Assembly: GCA_050250795.1 (NCBI GenBank)
Contig: JBFWNZ010000024.1
Coordinates: 1-20,715 of the forward strand
DNA: 20,715 nt
Source of the DNA: JBFWNZ01 sp050250795
Lineage (GTDB): Bacteria > Pseudomonadota > Alphaproteobacteria > UBA8366
Direction: 5' to 3'
The first letter of the stretch is position 1, and every line of letters starts with the position of its first letter. A program made the position numbers and the translations under genes. Shown here piece after piece: positions 13,732-20,715 of this stretch. The notes under the pieces were generated by a model. It searched no databases. It was not told where the DNA came from and saw only the letters and a list, made by a program, of their open reading frames with translations.

Positions 13732-15027
13732 ATGTCGAGCGAATTCGCACCAACATCCTTGGCGGACATCGTCTGGAACCAGCCGCCGGTCCCGCGGCCG
13801 GCTGCCAAAGCGGCCGAGACGCCGGGCGCATTCCGGCAGGCCGTGGCGCAGGCTGCGGTCCAGCAGCAAGCAGCCGCCGTACCGGCCAAGCCGCCGCGCG
13901 AGATCGTGCCGCACCCCTTCTACGAGGGCGAGTTCGTCGACGCCCGCACGGGCGCGATCATCCAGCCCGACGCGGCCCCGCCGGTCCAGGACGATCCGAC
14001 CGACGGCGGAAGGCTGGTCCCGCACCCCTTTTATGAAGGCGAGTATTACGATCCCCACGCGGCCGAGGTCGCATGGTTCGGCGAGGACGGCATCACCGTC
14101 GCGGATGTGATCGACCTGATCAACCCGCTGCAGCACATCCCCATCGTCTCCTCGATCTATCGCGAGGTCACGGGCGACACGATCGACCCCGGCATGCGCC
14201 TGATCGCGGGCGCCGCGCTGGGCGGCCCGATCGGTTTTGCGGTCGCCATGGTCAACTCCATCGTCGAGGACGGGAGCGGTCGCGATGTCGGCGGCCATAT
14301 GCTGGCCATGATCACCGGCGAGGAAGACAGCGGGGCAACGCAGTTCGCATCGCTGGAAACCGCTGCGGGCCCCGCACCGGCACTGGCGGCGGCCGAAATA
14401 GCGGCCGCTTCGGCGGCGCCGGTGACGCCCGCATCGCATCGGCCGACCCTGGGCTCGACGCATGTCCCGATCCACAAGGCGATGGCCCAGATGGCCGATG
14501 CCGCCGCGATCCCGCCGACCGCACCGATGCTGGCCGCCGGCCCGATGGCCCTGCCCGAAACGGCCGGCGTGCCCGGCAAGACGCCGACTCCCGCCGAAGC
14601 GCTGATCCAGGCACGCGCCGCCGTTCCCTCGGCGGGCCCGATCCCGGCGCTGGGCAGCAGCCGCGCGACCCGGATCGCCGGCGGCGACCCGGCGCCGACG
14701 CCTGAGCAGGCGCAGCAGATGGCCATCTCCGCCCGGCTGGACGCCCATCTTGCCCGGCTCGCCGCAATGTCGGGCGAAAAGCCGCAATCCGCCGCCCCCC
14801 CTGCACCGGCCGCATCCGCGCCCGCCACCCGTCCCGAGACCGCCGCACCCGCCGCGGCACCGGCCCGGGTCGCGCCCCCGGCACGGCCGGAGGAGCCTCT
14901 TCCCGCCGGACCGGCTCCGGTCCCCACGCCGCTGGTGCCGCAGGCCATGTCCGAGGCCCTGGAGAAATACCGCGCGATGATGCGGCCGGCATCGCCACGC
15001 ACGGCGAACCGCGGCGACTCGACCTGA
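13732..15027 (+). CDS. Hypothetical protein with duplicated VPHPFYEGE motif
   Basis: I do not recognise a named family. The protein has 431 residues from the ATG at 13732, which has a strong GAGAGGG site; a GTG at 13720 is less likely. There is no signal peptide. Residues 58-70 and 95-107 are near copies (IVPHPFYEGEFVD and LVPHPFYEGEYYD). They are followed by a conserved-looking block, ITVADVIDLINPLQHIPIVS (121-140) then SIYREVTGDTIDPGMR. A Gly-rich hydrophobic stretch comes next (AGAALGGPIGFAVAMVNSI, 159-177). Residues from about 200 to the end are Ala/Pro-rich and probably disordered. The NPLQHIPIVSSIYREVTGD type of block occurs, from memory, in other Rhodospirillales hypothetical proteins. 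The Gly-rich stretch could insert in or pack against a membrane. It is flanked by lipid-synthesis and cell-wall-type genes. Confidence 0.8.
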   Translation: MSSEFAPTSLADIVWNQPPVPRPAAKAAETPGAFRQAVAQAAVQQQAAAVPAKPPREIVPHPFYEGEFVDARTGAIIQPDAAPPVQDDPTDGGRLVPHPFYEGEYYDPHAAEVAWFGEDGITVADVIDLINPLQHIPIVSSIYREVTGDTIDPGMRLIAGAALGGPIGFAVAMVNSIVEDGSGRDVGGHMLAMITGEEDSGATQFASLETAAGPAPALAAAEIAAASAAPVTPASHRPTLGSTHVPIHKAMAQMADAAAIPPTAPMLAAGPMALPETAGVPGKTPTPAEALIQARAAVPSAGPIPALGSSRATRIAGGDPAPTPEQAQQMAISARLDAHLARLAAMSGEKPQSAAPPAPAASAPATRPETAAPAAAPARVAPPARPEEPLPAGPAPVPTPLVPQAMSEALEKYRAMMRPASPRTANRGDST

Positions 15028-15038
15028 TCGGCGAGTCG
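15015..15038 (+). terminator. Hairpin over the stop codon of the hypothetical gene
   Basis: CGACTCG (15015-15021) pairs perfectly with CGAGTCG (15032-15038) across a 10-base loop that contains the TGA stop (15025-15027). No T-run follows, so if it terminates transcription it is not a canonical intrinsic terminator. It may instead protect the mRNA 3' end. Confidence 0.3.
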
Positions 15039-15140
15039 GATCAAACCGTTGCGCGGGGACGCGGATGCGCCGCATGAACCTGCGGCAGCGCGGCGGCCTG
15101 CGGATCATGGCCTCGCAAACCGGCGCGAAAGGAGTCACGG

Positions 15141-15641
15141 ATGGATATTCTCGTCGACGCATCGGGCTGGCTCGCCGGCCCCGACGGCCGCCTGCGCTGC
15201 GCGCTCGGCCGCGGCGGCGTGCGATCCGACAAGCGCGAGGGCGACGGTGCGACACCGACCGGCTGTTTCCCGCTGCGGGAAGCCCTGTACCGCGCCGACC
15301 GCCTTGCCGCGCCGGTCACGGCACTGCCCCTTCGGCCCATCGCCGAGACGGACGGATGGTGCGACGACCCGGCCGATCCGGAATCCTATAACCGCCCGGT
15401 GACCTTGCCCCACCCGGCCGGGCATGAGCGGATGTGGCGCGAGGACGGGCTCTACGATCTGGTCGTGGTGCTGGGCCACAACGATTCGCCGCCGGTTCCC
15501 GGCCTGGGCAGCGCGATCTTCCTGCATGTGGCCCGCCCGGGGCTTGCGCCGACCGAAGGCTGCGTGGCGCTGCCGCTCCCCGATCTGCTGGCGCTGGTCG
15601 CGCGTTGCGTGCCGGGCGACCGGCTCTGCGTCCGGCTTTAG
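15141..15641 (+). CDS. L,D-transpeptidase-fold (YkuD) protein without export signal
   Basis: This 166-residue protein is essentially only a YkuD catalytic domain. The catalytic His is H129 (AIFLHVARPG) and the nucleophile is C141 in PTEGCVAL, matching the family HX~10(S/T)xGC pattern. GHNDSPPVPGLGS precedes it, as in related bacterial proteins. Such enzymes form or exchange 3-3 cross-links in peptidoglycan, or attach proteins to it, in the periplasm. This one begins MDILVDASGWLAGPDGRLRC, with no signal peptide, lipobox or membrane helix. The start is fixed by a strong AAGGAG site (15129-15134) six bases before the ATG. It converges on yggS, with 12 bases between stops. The substrate and cellular location are uncertain. 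Confidence 0.87.
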   Translation: MDILVDASGWLAGPDGRLRCALGRGGVRSDKREGDGATPTGCFPLREALYRADRLAAPVTALPLRPIAETDGWCDDPADPESYNRPVTLPHPAGHERMWREDGLYDLVVVLGHNDSPPVPGLGSAIFLHVARPGLAPTEGCVALPLPDLLALVARCVPGDRLCVRL

Positions 15642-15653
15642 CGGCGCCGCGGG

Positions 15654-16352
15654 TCAGACCGCAGCCGCACGATGCCCGAAAATCGCCGAGCCGACCCGGA
15701 CATGGGTCGCGCCGAAGGCGACGGCGACCGGATAATCCGCGCTCATCCCCATGCTCAGCCCGGCAAGGCCCGCACGACCGGCCAGCTCGCGCAGCAGCGC
15801 GAAATGCAGCGCGGGTTCCTCATCCACCGGGGGAATGCACATCAGGCCCTCGACATGCAGGCCGAATTCGTCGCGGCAGCGATGGGCGAAGGCCACTGCC
15901 TCGCGCGGCGCGACGCCCGCCTTCTGCGCTTCCTCGCCGGTATTGACCTGGATGAAGCAGCGCAGAAGGCGCTCGCTGCGGCGCATCTCCTCCGCCAACG
16001 CCGCCGCCAGCTTGGGCCGGTCCACCGTCTCGATCACGTCGAACAGCGCCACTGCGGCCCGCACCTTGTTGGTCTGCAACGGCCCGATGAGATGCAACTC
16101 GATATCGGGATGCCCGGCCTTCAATGCCGGCCACTTGCCCTCGGCCTCCTGCACCCGGTTCTCGCCGAACACGCGCTGCCCCGCAGCGATGACAGGCTGA
16201 ATCTGCGCGGCCTCGAAGGTCTTGCTGACGGCGACCAGCGTCACCTCGGCCGGATCGCGACCGGCGTCGCGCGCCGCGGCGGCCATGACGGCGCGGACTT
16301 CGGCGAGATTGTCGGCGGCGGTGGGTTGGGCGGAGGTGGGTTCGGTGGACAT
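15654..16352 (-). CDS. yggS: YggS/PLPBP-family pyridoxal phosphate homeostasis protein
   Basis: This 233-residue protein is the single-domain PLP-binding protein YggS (PROSC/PLPBP). It has no known catalytic role but buffers pyridoxal phosphate and affects amino-acid pools. The PLP lysine is K44 in TLVAVSKTFEA. Further family blocks are GENRVQEA (63-70), ELHLIGPLQTNK (85-96), RCFIQVNTGEEAQKAGV, and the phosphate-binding end GMSADYPVAVAFGATHVRVG then SAIFG. Length is normal. The ATG at 16352 (MSTEPTSAQ) is preferred. An in-frame start at 16478 would add a 42-residue low-complexity tail and intrude on the divergent promoter region. It converges with the YkuD gene and diverges from the porin-like gene. 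Confidence 0.95.
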   Translation of the reverse strand: MSTEPTSAQPTAADNLAEVRAVMAAAARDAGRDPAEVTLVAVSKTFEAAQIQPVIAAGQRVFGENRVQEAEGKWPALKAGHPDIELHLIGPLQTNKVRAAVALFDVIETVDRPKLAAALAEEMRRSERLLRCFIQVNTGEEAQKAGVAPREAVAFAHRCRDEFGLHVEGLMCIPPVDEEPALHFALLRELAGRAGLAGLSMGMSADYPVAVAFGATHVRVGSAIFGHRAAAV

Positions 16353-16533
16353 GGCACGACCGTAGCAGAAGCCCGCGGCGCCGGCCAAGCGGGCCGCCCA
16401 CTGTGACGGAGTTGCGACAGCGACGCCGGAATTCGCGCAATTTGCGGATTCTCCTTGTTTTGGCGCCCGCAATCCCATTTACATGCGAGAAGGCCCGTCG
16501 AGTCGTCGATGCGGCTTCGATCAGGTTGGTAGA
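16353..16533. promoter_or_regulatory. Divergent intergenic region between yggS and the porin-like gene
   Basis: These 181 bases must carry promoters for both genes. On the plus strand, TTGTTT (16455-16460) is followed 17 bases later by TTTACA (16478-16483), a weak sigma-70-like pair about 50 bases before the porin-like start. No strong inverted repeat is seen. Confidence 0.3.
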
Positions 16534-17352
16534 ATGGTTCCGCTTCGATCCGGATTGGTTTGCCTCGGTCTCGCGACGCTGATGAGCGGCGCGGCAACGG
16601 CGGCGTTTGCGGCCGATCTGGCCGCTCGCGGCGCGGACAAGGCGCCCGTGATCCTGTTCGAGGATGCACGAACCGTCGGCAGTGCCGGAATGGGCACGGT
16701 GCGCACCGAGGGCGGCAACCGTTACGGCCCGCGCTCGGCACCGGCGAACGGTACGGCGTCCGTCACCTATTTCACGCCGCGCGTCTCCGGTGTCGGCGCG
16801 CTCGCGCGCTGGTCGTCGATGGCGCCCAGCTCGGACTCGGCCGACGCCGCAGCCGGCAATATCGCGCTGGGCCTCGCTTACGATGAGGTTCTGGGCTCCG
16901 TCAGCATCCGCGCCGACATGGCGGGGACGGTCGCGCGCAACGAGGCGGCGGCGGGCCTGGCCGAAGCCGCGGAAACCTATGGCCCGCGCACCGATGCCGC
17001 CGGACGGGACTGGAAGATCGGCGCCGCGCTCGGCTATGCGAACATGGAGCTGGGCGCAAGCTTCAGCGACGGCGGCGGCAACCGTTGCGGCCTGTGGGGC
17101 AGCTGTGCCGGCGGAACCTGGGATGTCGGCCTTGCCTATCGCTTCGACGCCGGCAGCGTCGCGGCGGGCTATACCGCCACGGGCGGCGAGATCGCGCTGG
17201 ACGGCCGCTCGATCTACAGCCTCAACGCCGATTACAGCGTGGCGCCGCGCATGGACCTTTACGGCGGCGTGAACTGGGTGGATATCGACACGTCCGCCAA
17301 GGACACATCCTCGGGCGCGGTCTTCCTGCTCGGCACGAACGTCCGCTTCTGA
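16534..17352 (+). CDS. Small porin-like outer-membrane beta-barrel protein
   Basis: This 272-residue protein starts with a good signal peptide (MVPLRSGLVCLGLATLMSGA, then ATAAFA before ADLAARG; cleavage probably after residue 26). The rest alternates short amphipathic strands and Gly/Ser turns. It includes SVTYFTPRVSGVGALARWSS, a segment typical of alphaproteobacterial porins (Porin_4 type). The C-terminus ends in NVRF, with the terminal Phe recognised by the BAM assembly machinery. It is shorter than usual porins (about 350-420 residues), so it may be a compact barrel. Two cysteines, C185 and C191 in a Gly-rich loop, could form a disulphide. An upstream in-frame ATG at 16483 would bury the signal peptide, so 16534 is preferred. 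I infer outer-membrane location; pore function is unproven. Confidence 0.78.
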   Translation: MVPLRSGLVCLGLATLMSGAATAAFAADLAARGADKAPVILFEDARTVGSAGMGTVRTEGGNRYGPRSAPANGTASVTYFTPRVSGVGALARWSSMAPSSDSADAAAGNIALGLAYDEVLGSVSIRADMAGTVARNEAAAGLAEAAETYGPRTDAAGRDWKIGAALGYANMELGASFSDGGGNRCGLWGSCAGGTWDVGLAYRFDAGSVAAGYTATGGEIALDGRSIYSLNADYSVAPRMDLYGGVNWVDIDTSAKDTSSGAVFLLGTNVRF

Positions 17353-17424
17353 TATCCGGCCGGGCAACCCCCATACAAGAAAGCGCTGGCCCCGCCCCCG
17401 GCTTTTCCGGCATATAAGGCGCCC

Positions 17425-17937
17425 ATGAAAAGCATTTCGCGCATCTGTCTCGGCATTGCCGCGATGGCGCTGGCGTCCGCCTGCTCCGGCGGCGACGAGC
17501 GCGTGGTGGACCCGCAGCCGATTGCGGCGCAGACGACGGGTCCCGCCGGCGGCGACGGCCTGTTGAACAATCTGTTCGGCAACAAGAGCAGCGGCTTGGA
17601 CGAAGGCCGGGCCGGCGTCGCGGTCAACGCCTATCTCTGGCGGGCGGCCCTCGACACCGTGTCCTTCATGCCGATCAGCACCGCCGACGTTTTTGCCGGC
17701 GTCATCATCACCGACTGGTACAGCCCGCCGGAGACGCCCCAGGAACGCTTCAAGCTGATGGTCTACATCCTCGACCGCGAGCTGCGGGCGGACGGGCTGC
17801 GCGTGCAGACCTTCCGGCAGCGCAAGGCCACGGACGGCGAATGGGCCCAGGCAGTGGTCGACAAGCAGACCAACACCGACCTGGAGAACGCCATCCTCAA
17901 GCGGGCGCGCCAGATGCGCGTGAAGGTCGCCCAGTAG
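17425..17937 (+). CDS. DUF3576 lipoprotein
   Basis: This 170-residue protein is predicted to be a lipoprotein. A basic start (MKSISR) and hydrophobic core end in ALASAC, giving Cys20 as the lipidation site. A low-complexity linker to about residue 60 leads into the DUF3576 domain, with VNAYLWRAALDTVSFMPIS, GVIITDWYSPPETPQERFKL and VYILDRELRADGLRVQTFRQ. Function is unknown. Its conserved place just before leuS and lptE in Alphaproteobacteria suggests envelope maintenance, but that is by association only. AAGG ten bases before the ATG is the likely ribosome site. TATAAG sits 9-14 bases upstream of the ATG, too close to be the promoter of a leadered mRNA. Confidence 0.92.
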   Translation: MKSISRICLGIAAMALASACSGGDERVVDPQPIAAQTTGPAGGDGLLNNLFGNKSSGLDEGRAGVAVNAYLWRAALDTVSFMPISTADVFAGVIITDWYSPPETPQERFKLMVYILDRELRADGLRVQTFRQRKATDGEWAQAVVDKQTNTDLENAILKRARQMRVKVAQ

Positions 17938-17952
17938 CGGCCGGTTGAGCAT

Positions 17953-17984
17953 CCGCCGCCAAGCCCGGCCGGCACCGGCGGCGG
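17953..17984 (+). other. Strong GC hairpin between the DUF3576 gene and leuS
   Basis: CCGCCGCC (17953-17960) and GGCGGCGG (17977-17984) form a perfect 8-bp all-GC stem with a 16-base loop. It ends 19 bases before the leuS ATG and lies close to its GGACGGGA ribosome-binding region. No T-run follows, so intrinsic termination is unlikely. It could set the ratio of leuS to upstream transcript by RNase processing or by affecting translation initiation. Confidence 0.45.
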
Positions 17985-18003
17985 CCGAACGGGTTGGACG
18001 GGA

Positions 18004-20589
18004 ATGAGCCGATATAATTTCAAGGAAACCGAGGCGCACTGGCAGCGAGTCTGGGACGAGCGCGGCACCTTCCGCGCCGAAGAGGATGCCGGGCGCGAGA
18101 AATACTATGTCCTGGAGATGTTCCCCTATCCGTCGGGGCGCATCCATATGGGCCATGTGCGGAACTACACGCTGGGCGATGTGGTCGCGCGCTACAAGCG
18201 GGCCCGCGGCTTCAACGTGCTGCACCCGATGGGCTGGGACGCCTTCGGCCTGCCGGCGGAAAATGCCGCCTTCGAGAACAAGGTGCATCCCGCCGCCTGG
18301 ACCCGCGACAACATCGCGGCGATGCGCACGCAGTTGCAGTCGATGGGCCTGTCGATCGACTGGACCCGCGAGCTGGCGACCTGCGAGCCCGACTACTACC
18401 GCCACGAACAGAAGATGTTCCTGGACTTCTGGCGGACCGGGCTCGCCTATCGCAAGGAATCCTGGGTCAACTGGGATCCGGTCGAGCATACTGTGCTTGC
18501 CAACGAACAGGTGATCGACGGCCGTGGCTGGCGCTCCAACGCGCCGGTCGAGCGGCGGCGCCTGTCGCAATGGTTCCTGCGCATCACCGCCTTCGCAGAC
18601 GAATTGCTGTCGGCGCTGGACGGGCTCGAGCGCTGGCCGGAAAAGGTCCGGCTGATGCAGACCAACTGGATCGGCCGGTCCGAGGGCGCGCGGCTGCAAT
18701 TCCGGCTGCAGGGCCGCGAGGTTGCCGCGGACGAGCGGCTGGAGGTGTTCACCACCCGGCCGGACACCCTGTTCGGCGCGTCCTTCTGTGCCATTGCCGC
18801 CAATCATCCGATGGCCGAGCGGCTGGCCGCCGGCGATCCGGCGCTGGCCGCGTTCATCGCCGAATGCAGCCGCCTGGGCACCAGCGAGGAAGCGATCGAG
18901 ACGGCCGAGAAAAAGGGCCACGACACCGGCCTGCGGGCGCTGCATCCGTTCATCCCGGGGCGCGAGCTGCCGGTCTATGTCGCCAATTTTGTGCTGATCG
19001 AATACGGCACCGGCGCGATCTTCGGCTGTCCGGCGCACGACCAGCGCGATCTGGACTTCGCCCGTAAATATGGGCTGGACGTCATTCCCGTCGTCTGCCC
19101 GCCCGACACGGCGCCCGAATCCGTCGTCATCGGCGACGAGGCCTTTACCGGCGACGGCAGGCTGATCAATTCCGCCTTCCTGGACGGGCTTGATGTCGCG
19201 GCGGCCAAGAAGGCCGCCATTGCGCGGCTGGAGTCCCAGGGCGACGGGCGGTCGGAGGTGACCTACCGGCTGCGCGACTGGGGCGTGTCCCGGCAACGCT
19301 ACTGGGGCTGTCCGATTCCGGTCGTGCATTGCGCGAAATGCGGGATCGTTCCTGTCCCGGAACGGGATTTGCCGGTCACGCTGCCCGAGGATGTCGATTT
19401 CGACACGCCGGGCAATCCGCTGGACGCCCATCCGACCTGGAAGCACACGACCTGCCCGGATTGCGGCGGCCCCGCCCAGCGCGAGACCGATACCTTCGAT
19501 ACCTTCGTGGAGTCCTCCTGGTATTTCGCCCGCTATTGCGATGCACAGGGCGAGACGGCCTTCGACCGCAAGGCGGCCGATTACTGGCTGCCGGTGGACC
19601 AGTATGTGGGCGGCGTGGAACACGCGGTGCTGCATCTGCTGTATTCGCGATTCTTCACGCGCGCGCTCAAGGCATGCGGCTATCTCTCTATTTCCGAACC
19701 GTTTTCCGGGCTTTTCACCCAGGGCATGGTGTGCCACGAGACCTATCGCTCGGCGTCCGGAACCTGGCTGTCGCCGGCGGAGATCGAGCGGGGAGCCGGC
19801 GGTGCCGTGACCTCGGTCAAGGACGGTTCGGCCGTGTCCGTGGGACGCTCGGAAAAGATGAGTAAGTCCCGCAAGAACGTTGTCGATCCGACTGTTATCA
19901 TTGAGACTTACGGCGCCGATACCGCACGGCTCTATATGCTGTCCGACAGCCCCCCGGATCGCGATCTCGAATGGACCGAGGCGGGCATCGAGGGCGCATG
20001 GCGTTACGTCAACCGGCTGTGGCGCCTGGTCGACGAGGCGGCGGACGGCCCTGGCATGCTGGCGCCGGCCGGTTCCCCGCTTCCGTCGGCGGCCGAGGGC
20101 GCGGCGCTGGATCTGCTCCGCGCCGTGCACAAGACCGTCGCGGGCGTGACCGGCGACCTGGACGCCTTTCATTTCAACCGCGCCGTTGCCCGCATCCGCG
20201 AGCTGACCAACCAGATCGGCGACTTCTCGGCGACGGGCGAGGACGCCGCGTCCGTCCGGCGCTTCGCGCTGGAAACGGCGGTGGCGCTGATCGGGCCGCT
20301 GATGCCGCATCTGGGCGAGGCGATGTGGCAGCGCCTGGGCGGCACGGGCCTGCTGGCGGAGGCCGCCTGGCCGGTCTACGATCCGGCATTGGTGGTGGAC
20401 GACACGGTGCGCATCGCGGTGCAGGTGAACGGCAAGCTGCGCGGGACGCTGGAACTGCCGCGCGACACGGACCGCGCGACGGCGGAGGCCGAGGCCCTGG
20501 CGCTGGAGAATGTGCGCCGGGCCCTTGGGGATGCGCCGCCGCGCAAGGTCATCGTCGTGCCGAACAAGGTGATCAATGTCGTCGCCTAG
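18004..20589 (+). CDS. leuS: Leucyl-tRNA synthetase
   Basis: This 861-residue class I aminoacyl-tRNA synthetase charges tRNA-Leu. The HIGH motif is HMGH at 48-51 (YPSGRIHMGHVRNYTLGD), and KMSKS is at 618-622. The CP1 editing domain, which hydrolyses mischarged tRNA, has the T-rich loop TTRPDTLFG (250-258) and the editing aspartate D346 in PAHDQRD. A zinc-ribbon insertion with C443, C446, C484 and C487 is intact. The C-terminal anticodon and tRNA-binding part contains RIAVQVNGKLRGTLELP. Length is normal for bacterial LeuRS. The ATG at 18004 has GGACGGGA immediately upstream. It lies between the DUF3576 lipoprotein gene and lptE, overlapping lptE by 14 bases, which indicates a single operon. 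Confidence 0.99.
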   Translation: MSRYNFKETEAHWQRVWDERGTFRAEEDAGREKYYVLEMFPYPSGRIHMGHVRNYTLGDVVARYKRARGFNVLHPMGWDAFGLPAENAAFENKVHPAAWTRDNIAAMRTQLQSMGLSIDWTRELATCEPDYYRHEQKMFLDFWRTGLAYRKESWVNWDPVEHTVLANEQVIDGRGWRSNAPVERRRLSQWFLRITAFADELLSALDGLERWPEKVRLMQTNWIGRSEGARLQFRLQGREVAADERLEVFTTRPDTLFGASFCAIAANHPMAERLAAGDPALAAFIAECSRLGTSEEAIETAEKKGHDTGLRALHPFIPGRELPVYVANFVLIEYGTGAIFGCPAHDQRDLDFARKYGLDVIPVVCPPDTAPESVVIGDEAFTGDGRLINSAFLDGLDVAAAKKAAIARLESQGDGRSEVTYRLRDWGVSRQRYWGCPIPVVHCAKCGIVPVPERDLPVTLPEDVDFDTPGNPLDAHPTWKHTTCPDCGGPAQRETDTFDTFVESSWYFARYCDAQGETAFDRKAADYWLPVDQYVGGVEHAVLHLLYSRFFTRALKACGYLSISEPFSGLFTQGMVCHETYRSASGTWLSPAEIERGAGGAVTSVKDGSAVSVGRSEKMSKSRKNVVDPTVIIETYGADTARLYMLSDSPPDRDLEWTEAGIEGAWRYVNRLWRLVDEAADGPGMLAPAGSPLPSAAEGAALDLLRAVHKTVAGVTGDLDAFHFNRAVARIRELTNQIGDFSATGEDAASVRRFALETAVALIGPLMPHLGEAMWQRLGGTGLLAEAAWPVYDPALVVDDTVRIAVQVNGKLRGTLELPRDTDRATAEAEALALENVRRALGDAPPRKVIVVPNKVINVVA

Positions 20590-20715
20590 CCGGCTCGCAG
20601 CGGTTCTGCTGCTTTTGGCGCTGGCCGGCTGCGGATTCCGACCGCTCTATGGCGAGCAGTCCTTCGGGTCGGTCGTGCCGGATCTTCAGCAGATCAAGGT
20701 CCAGCCCATTCGCGA
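20576..20715 (+). CDS. lptE: LPS assembly lipoprotein LptE, 5' part
   Basis: Translation from the ATG at 20576 gives MSSPSRLAAVLLLLALAGCG, then FRPLYGEQSFG. This is a lipoprotein signal with lipobox LAGC (Cys at 19) followed by the GFRPLYG sequence characteristic of LptE. LptE plugs the LptD barrel in the outer membrane and helps insert lipopolysaccharide. Forty-six residues are visible before the window ends; the frame is open to the edge. It overlaps the end of leuS by 14 bases in another frame, and this leuS-lptE coupling is usual in Alphaproteobacteria. Confidence 0.93.
   Translation, partial: MSSPSRLAAVLLLLALAGCGFRPLYGEQSFGSVVPDLQQIKVQPIR

Noticed and set aside
11865..14036. A 723-codon plus-strand open frame across the RibD-like and phosphatidyltransferase genes
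   Set aside because: It overlaps two genes with intact family signatures in other frames and itself shows only Arg/Gln/Gly-rich shadow sequence.
13339..15255. A 638-codon minus-strand open frame opposite the hypothetical gene
   Set aside because: Its composition is low-complexity Arg/Gly-rich with no recognisable motif, and the plus-strand frame has a strong ribosome site and conserved-looking blocks.
15641..15650. Perfect 10-bp palindrome GCGGCGCCGC between convergent genes
   Set aside because: Short all-GC palindromes are expected by chance at this composition, and no T-run or second element supports a terminator.
17414..17419. TATAAG as a -10 element for the DUF3576 gene
   Set aside because: It lies only 9-14 bases before the ATG, so transcription would start at or inside the gene; the AAGG is better read as a ribosome site.
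15820..20310. A 1496-codon open frame on the minus strand
   Set aside because: It lies opposite leuS, the DUF3576 gene and the porin-like gene and runs into yggS in another frame. It is Arg/His/Gly/Ala-rich with no domain, as expected for a stop-free antisense frame in GC-rich DNA.

Overview
The window is GC-rich (most genes look close to 68-70% G+C) and almost fully coding. It fits an alphaproteobacterium, probably Rhodospirillales-like. The best taxonomic signal is the right end, where a DUF3576 lipoprotein gene, leuS and lptE lie in tandem, an arrangement typical of Alphaproteobacteria. I see no tRNA, rRNA, IS element, phage gene or CRISPR array, and no stretch over 300 bases lacks a gene.

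Layout. (1) 1-3376, plus strand: the end of a peptide-type ABC importer operon (substrate-binding protein cut by the window edge, then two permeases); no ATPase gene is visible. (2) 3380-6462, minus strand: an operon reading metallo-beta-lactamase-fold hydrolase, SAM methyltransferase, membrane-anchored class III adenylate cyclase. (3) 6643-8547: an MFS transporter converging on an orphan OmpR-type response regulator whose upstream region is a striking AT-rich island (about 26% G+C). (4) 8721-13617: a compact cluster reading leftward as RibD-type reductase, MDR dehydrogenase, PTPS/QueD-like protein, GT4 glycosyltransferase, SAM methyltransferase, mostly overlapping or nearly so, with a CDP-alcohol phosphatidyltransferase diverging from the same 178-bp promoter region. 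(5) 13732-15027: a protein of unknown function with a duplicated peptide motif and an Ala/Pro-rich tail. (6) 15141-17352: an L,D-transpeptidase-fold protein without an export signal, the PLP-binding protein YggS (opposite strand) and a small porin-like outer-membrane protein. (7) 17425 to the end: DUF3576 lipoprotein, leuS and the start of lptE.

The best candidate for an undescribed system is region 4. A RibD-type reductase and a PTPS fold imply chemistry on a GTP-derived pyrimidine or pterin. The dehydrogenase, glycosyltransferase and methyltransferase imply tailoring, and the phosphatidyltransferase hints at a membrane-lipid end product. The PTPS-like protein has lost the catalytic Cys, Asp and His and one zinc ligand, so it probably does something other than make 6-pyruvoyl- or 6-carboxy-tetrahydropterin. 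The product of the pathway is unknown to me. A second, smaller candidate is the cyclase plus metallohydrolase operon, which could both make and remove a cyclic nucleotide.
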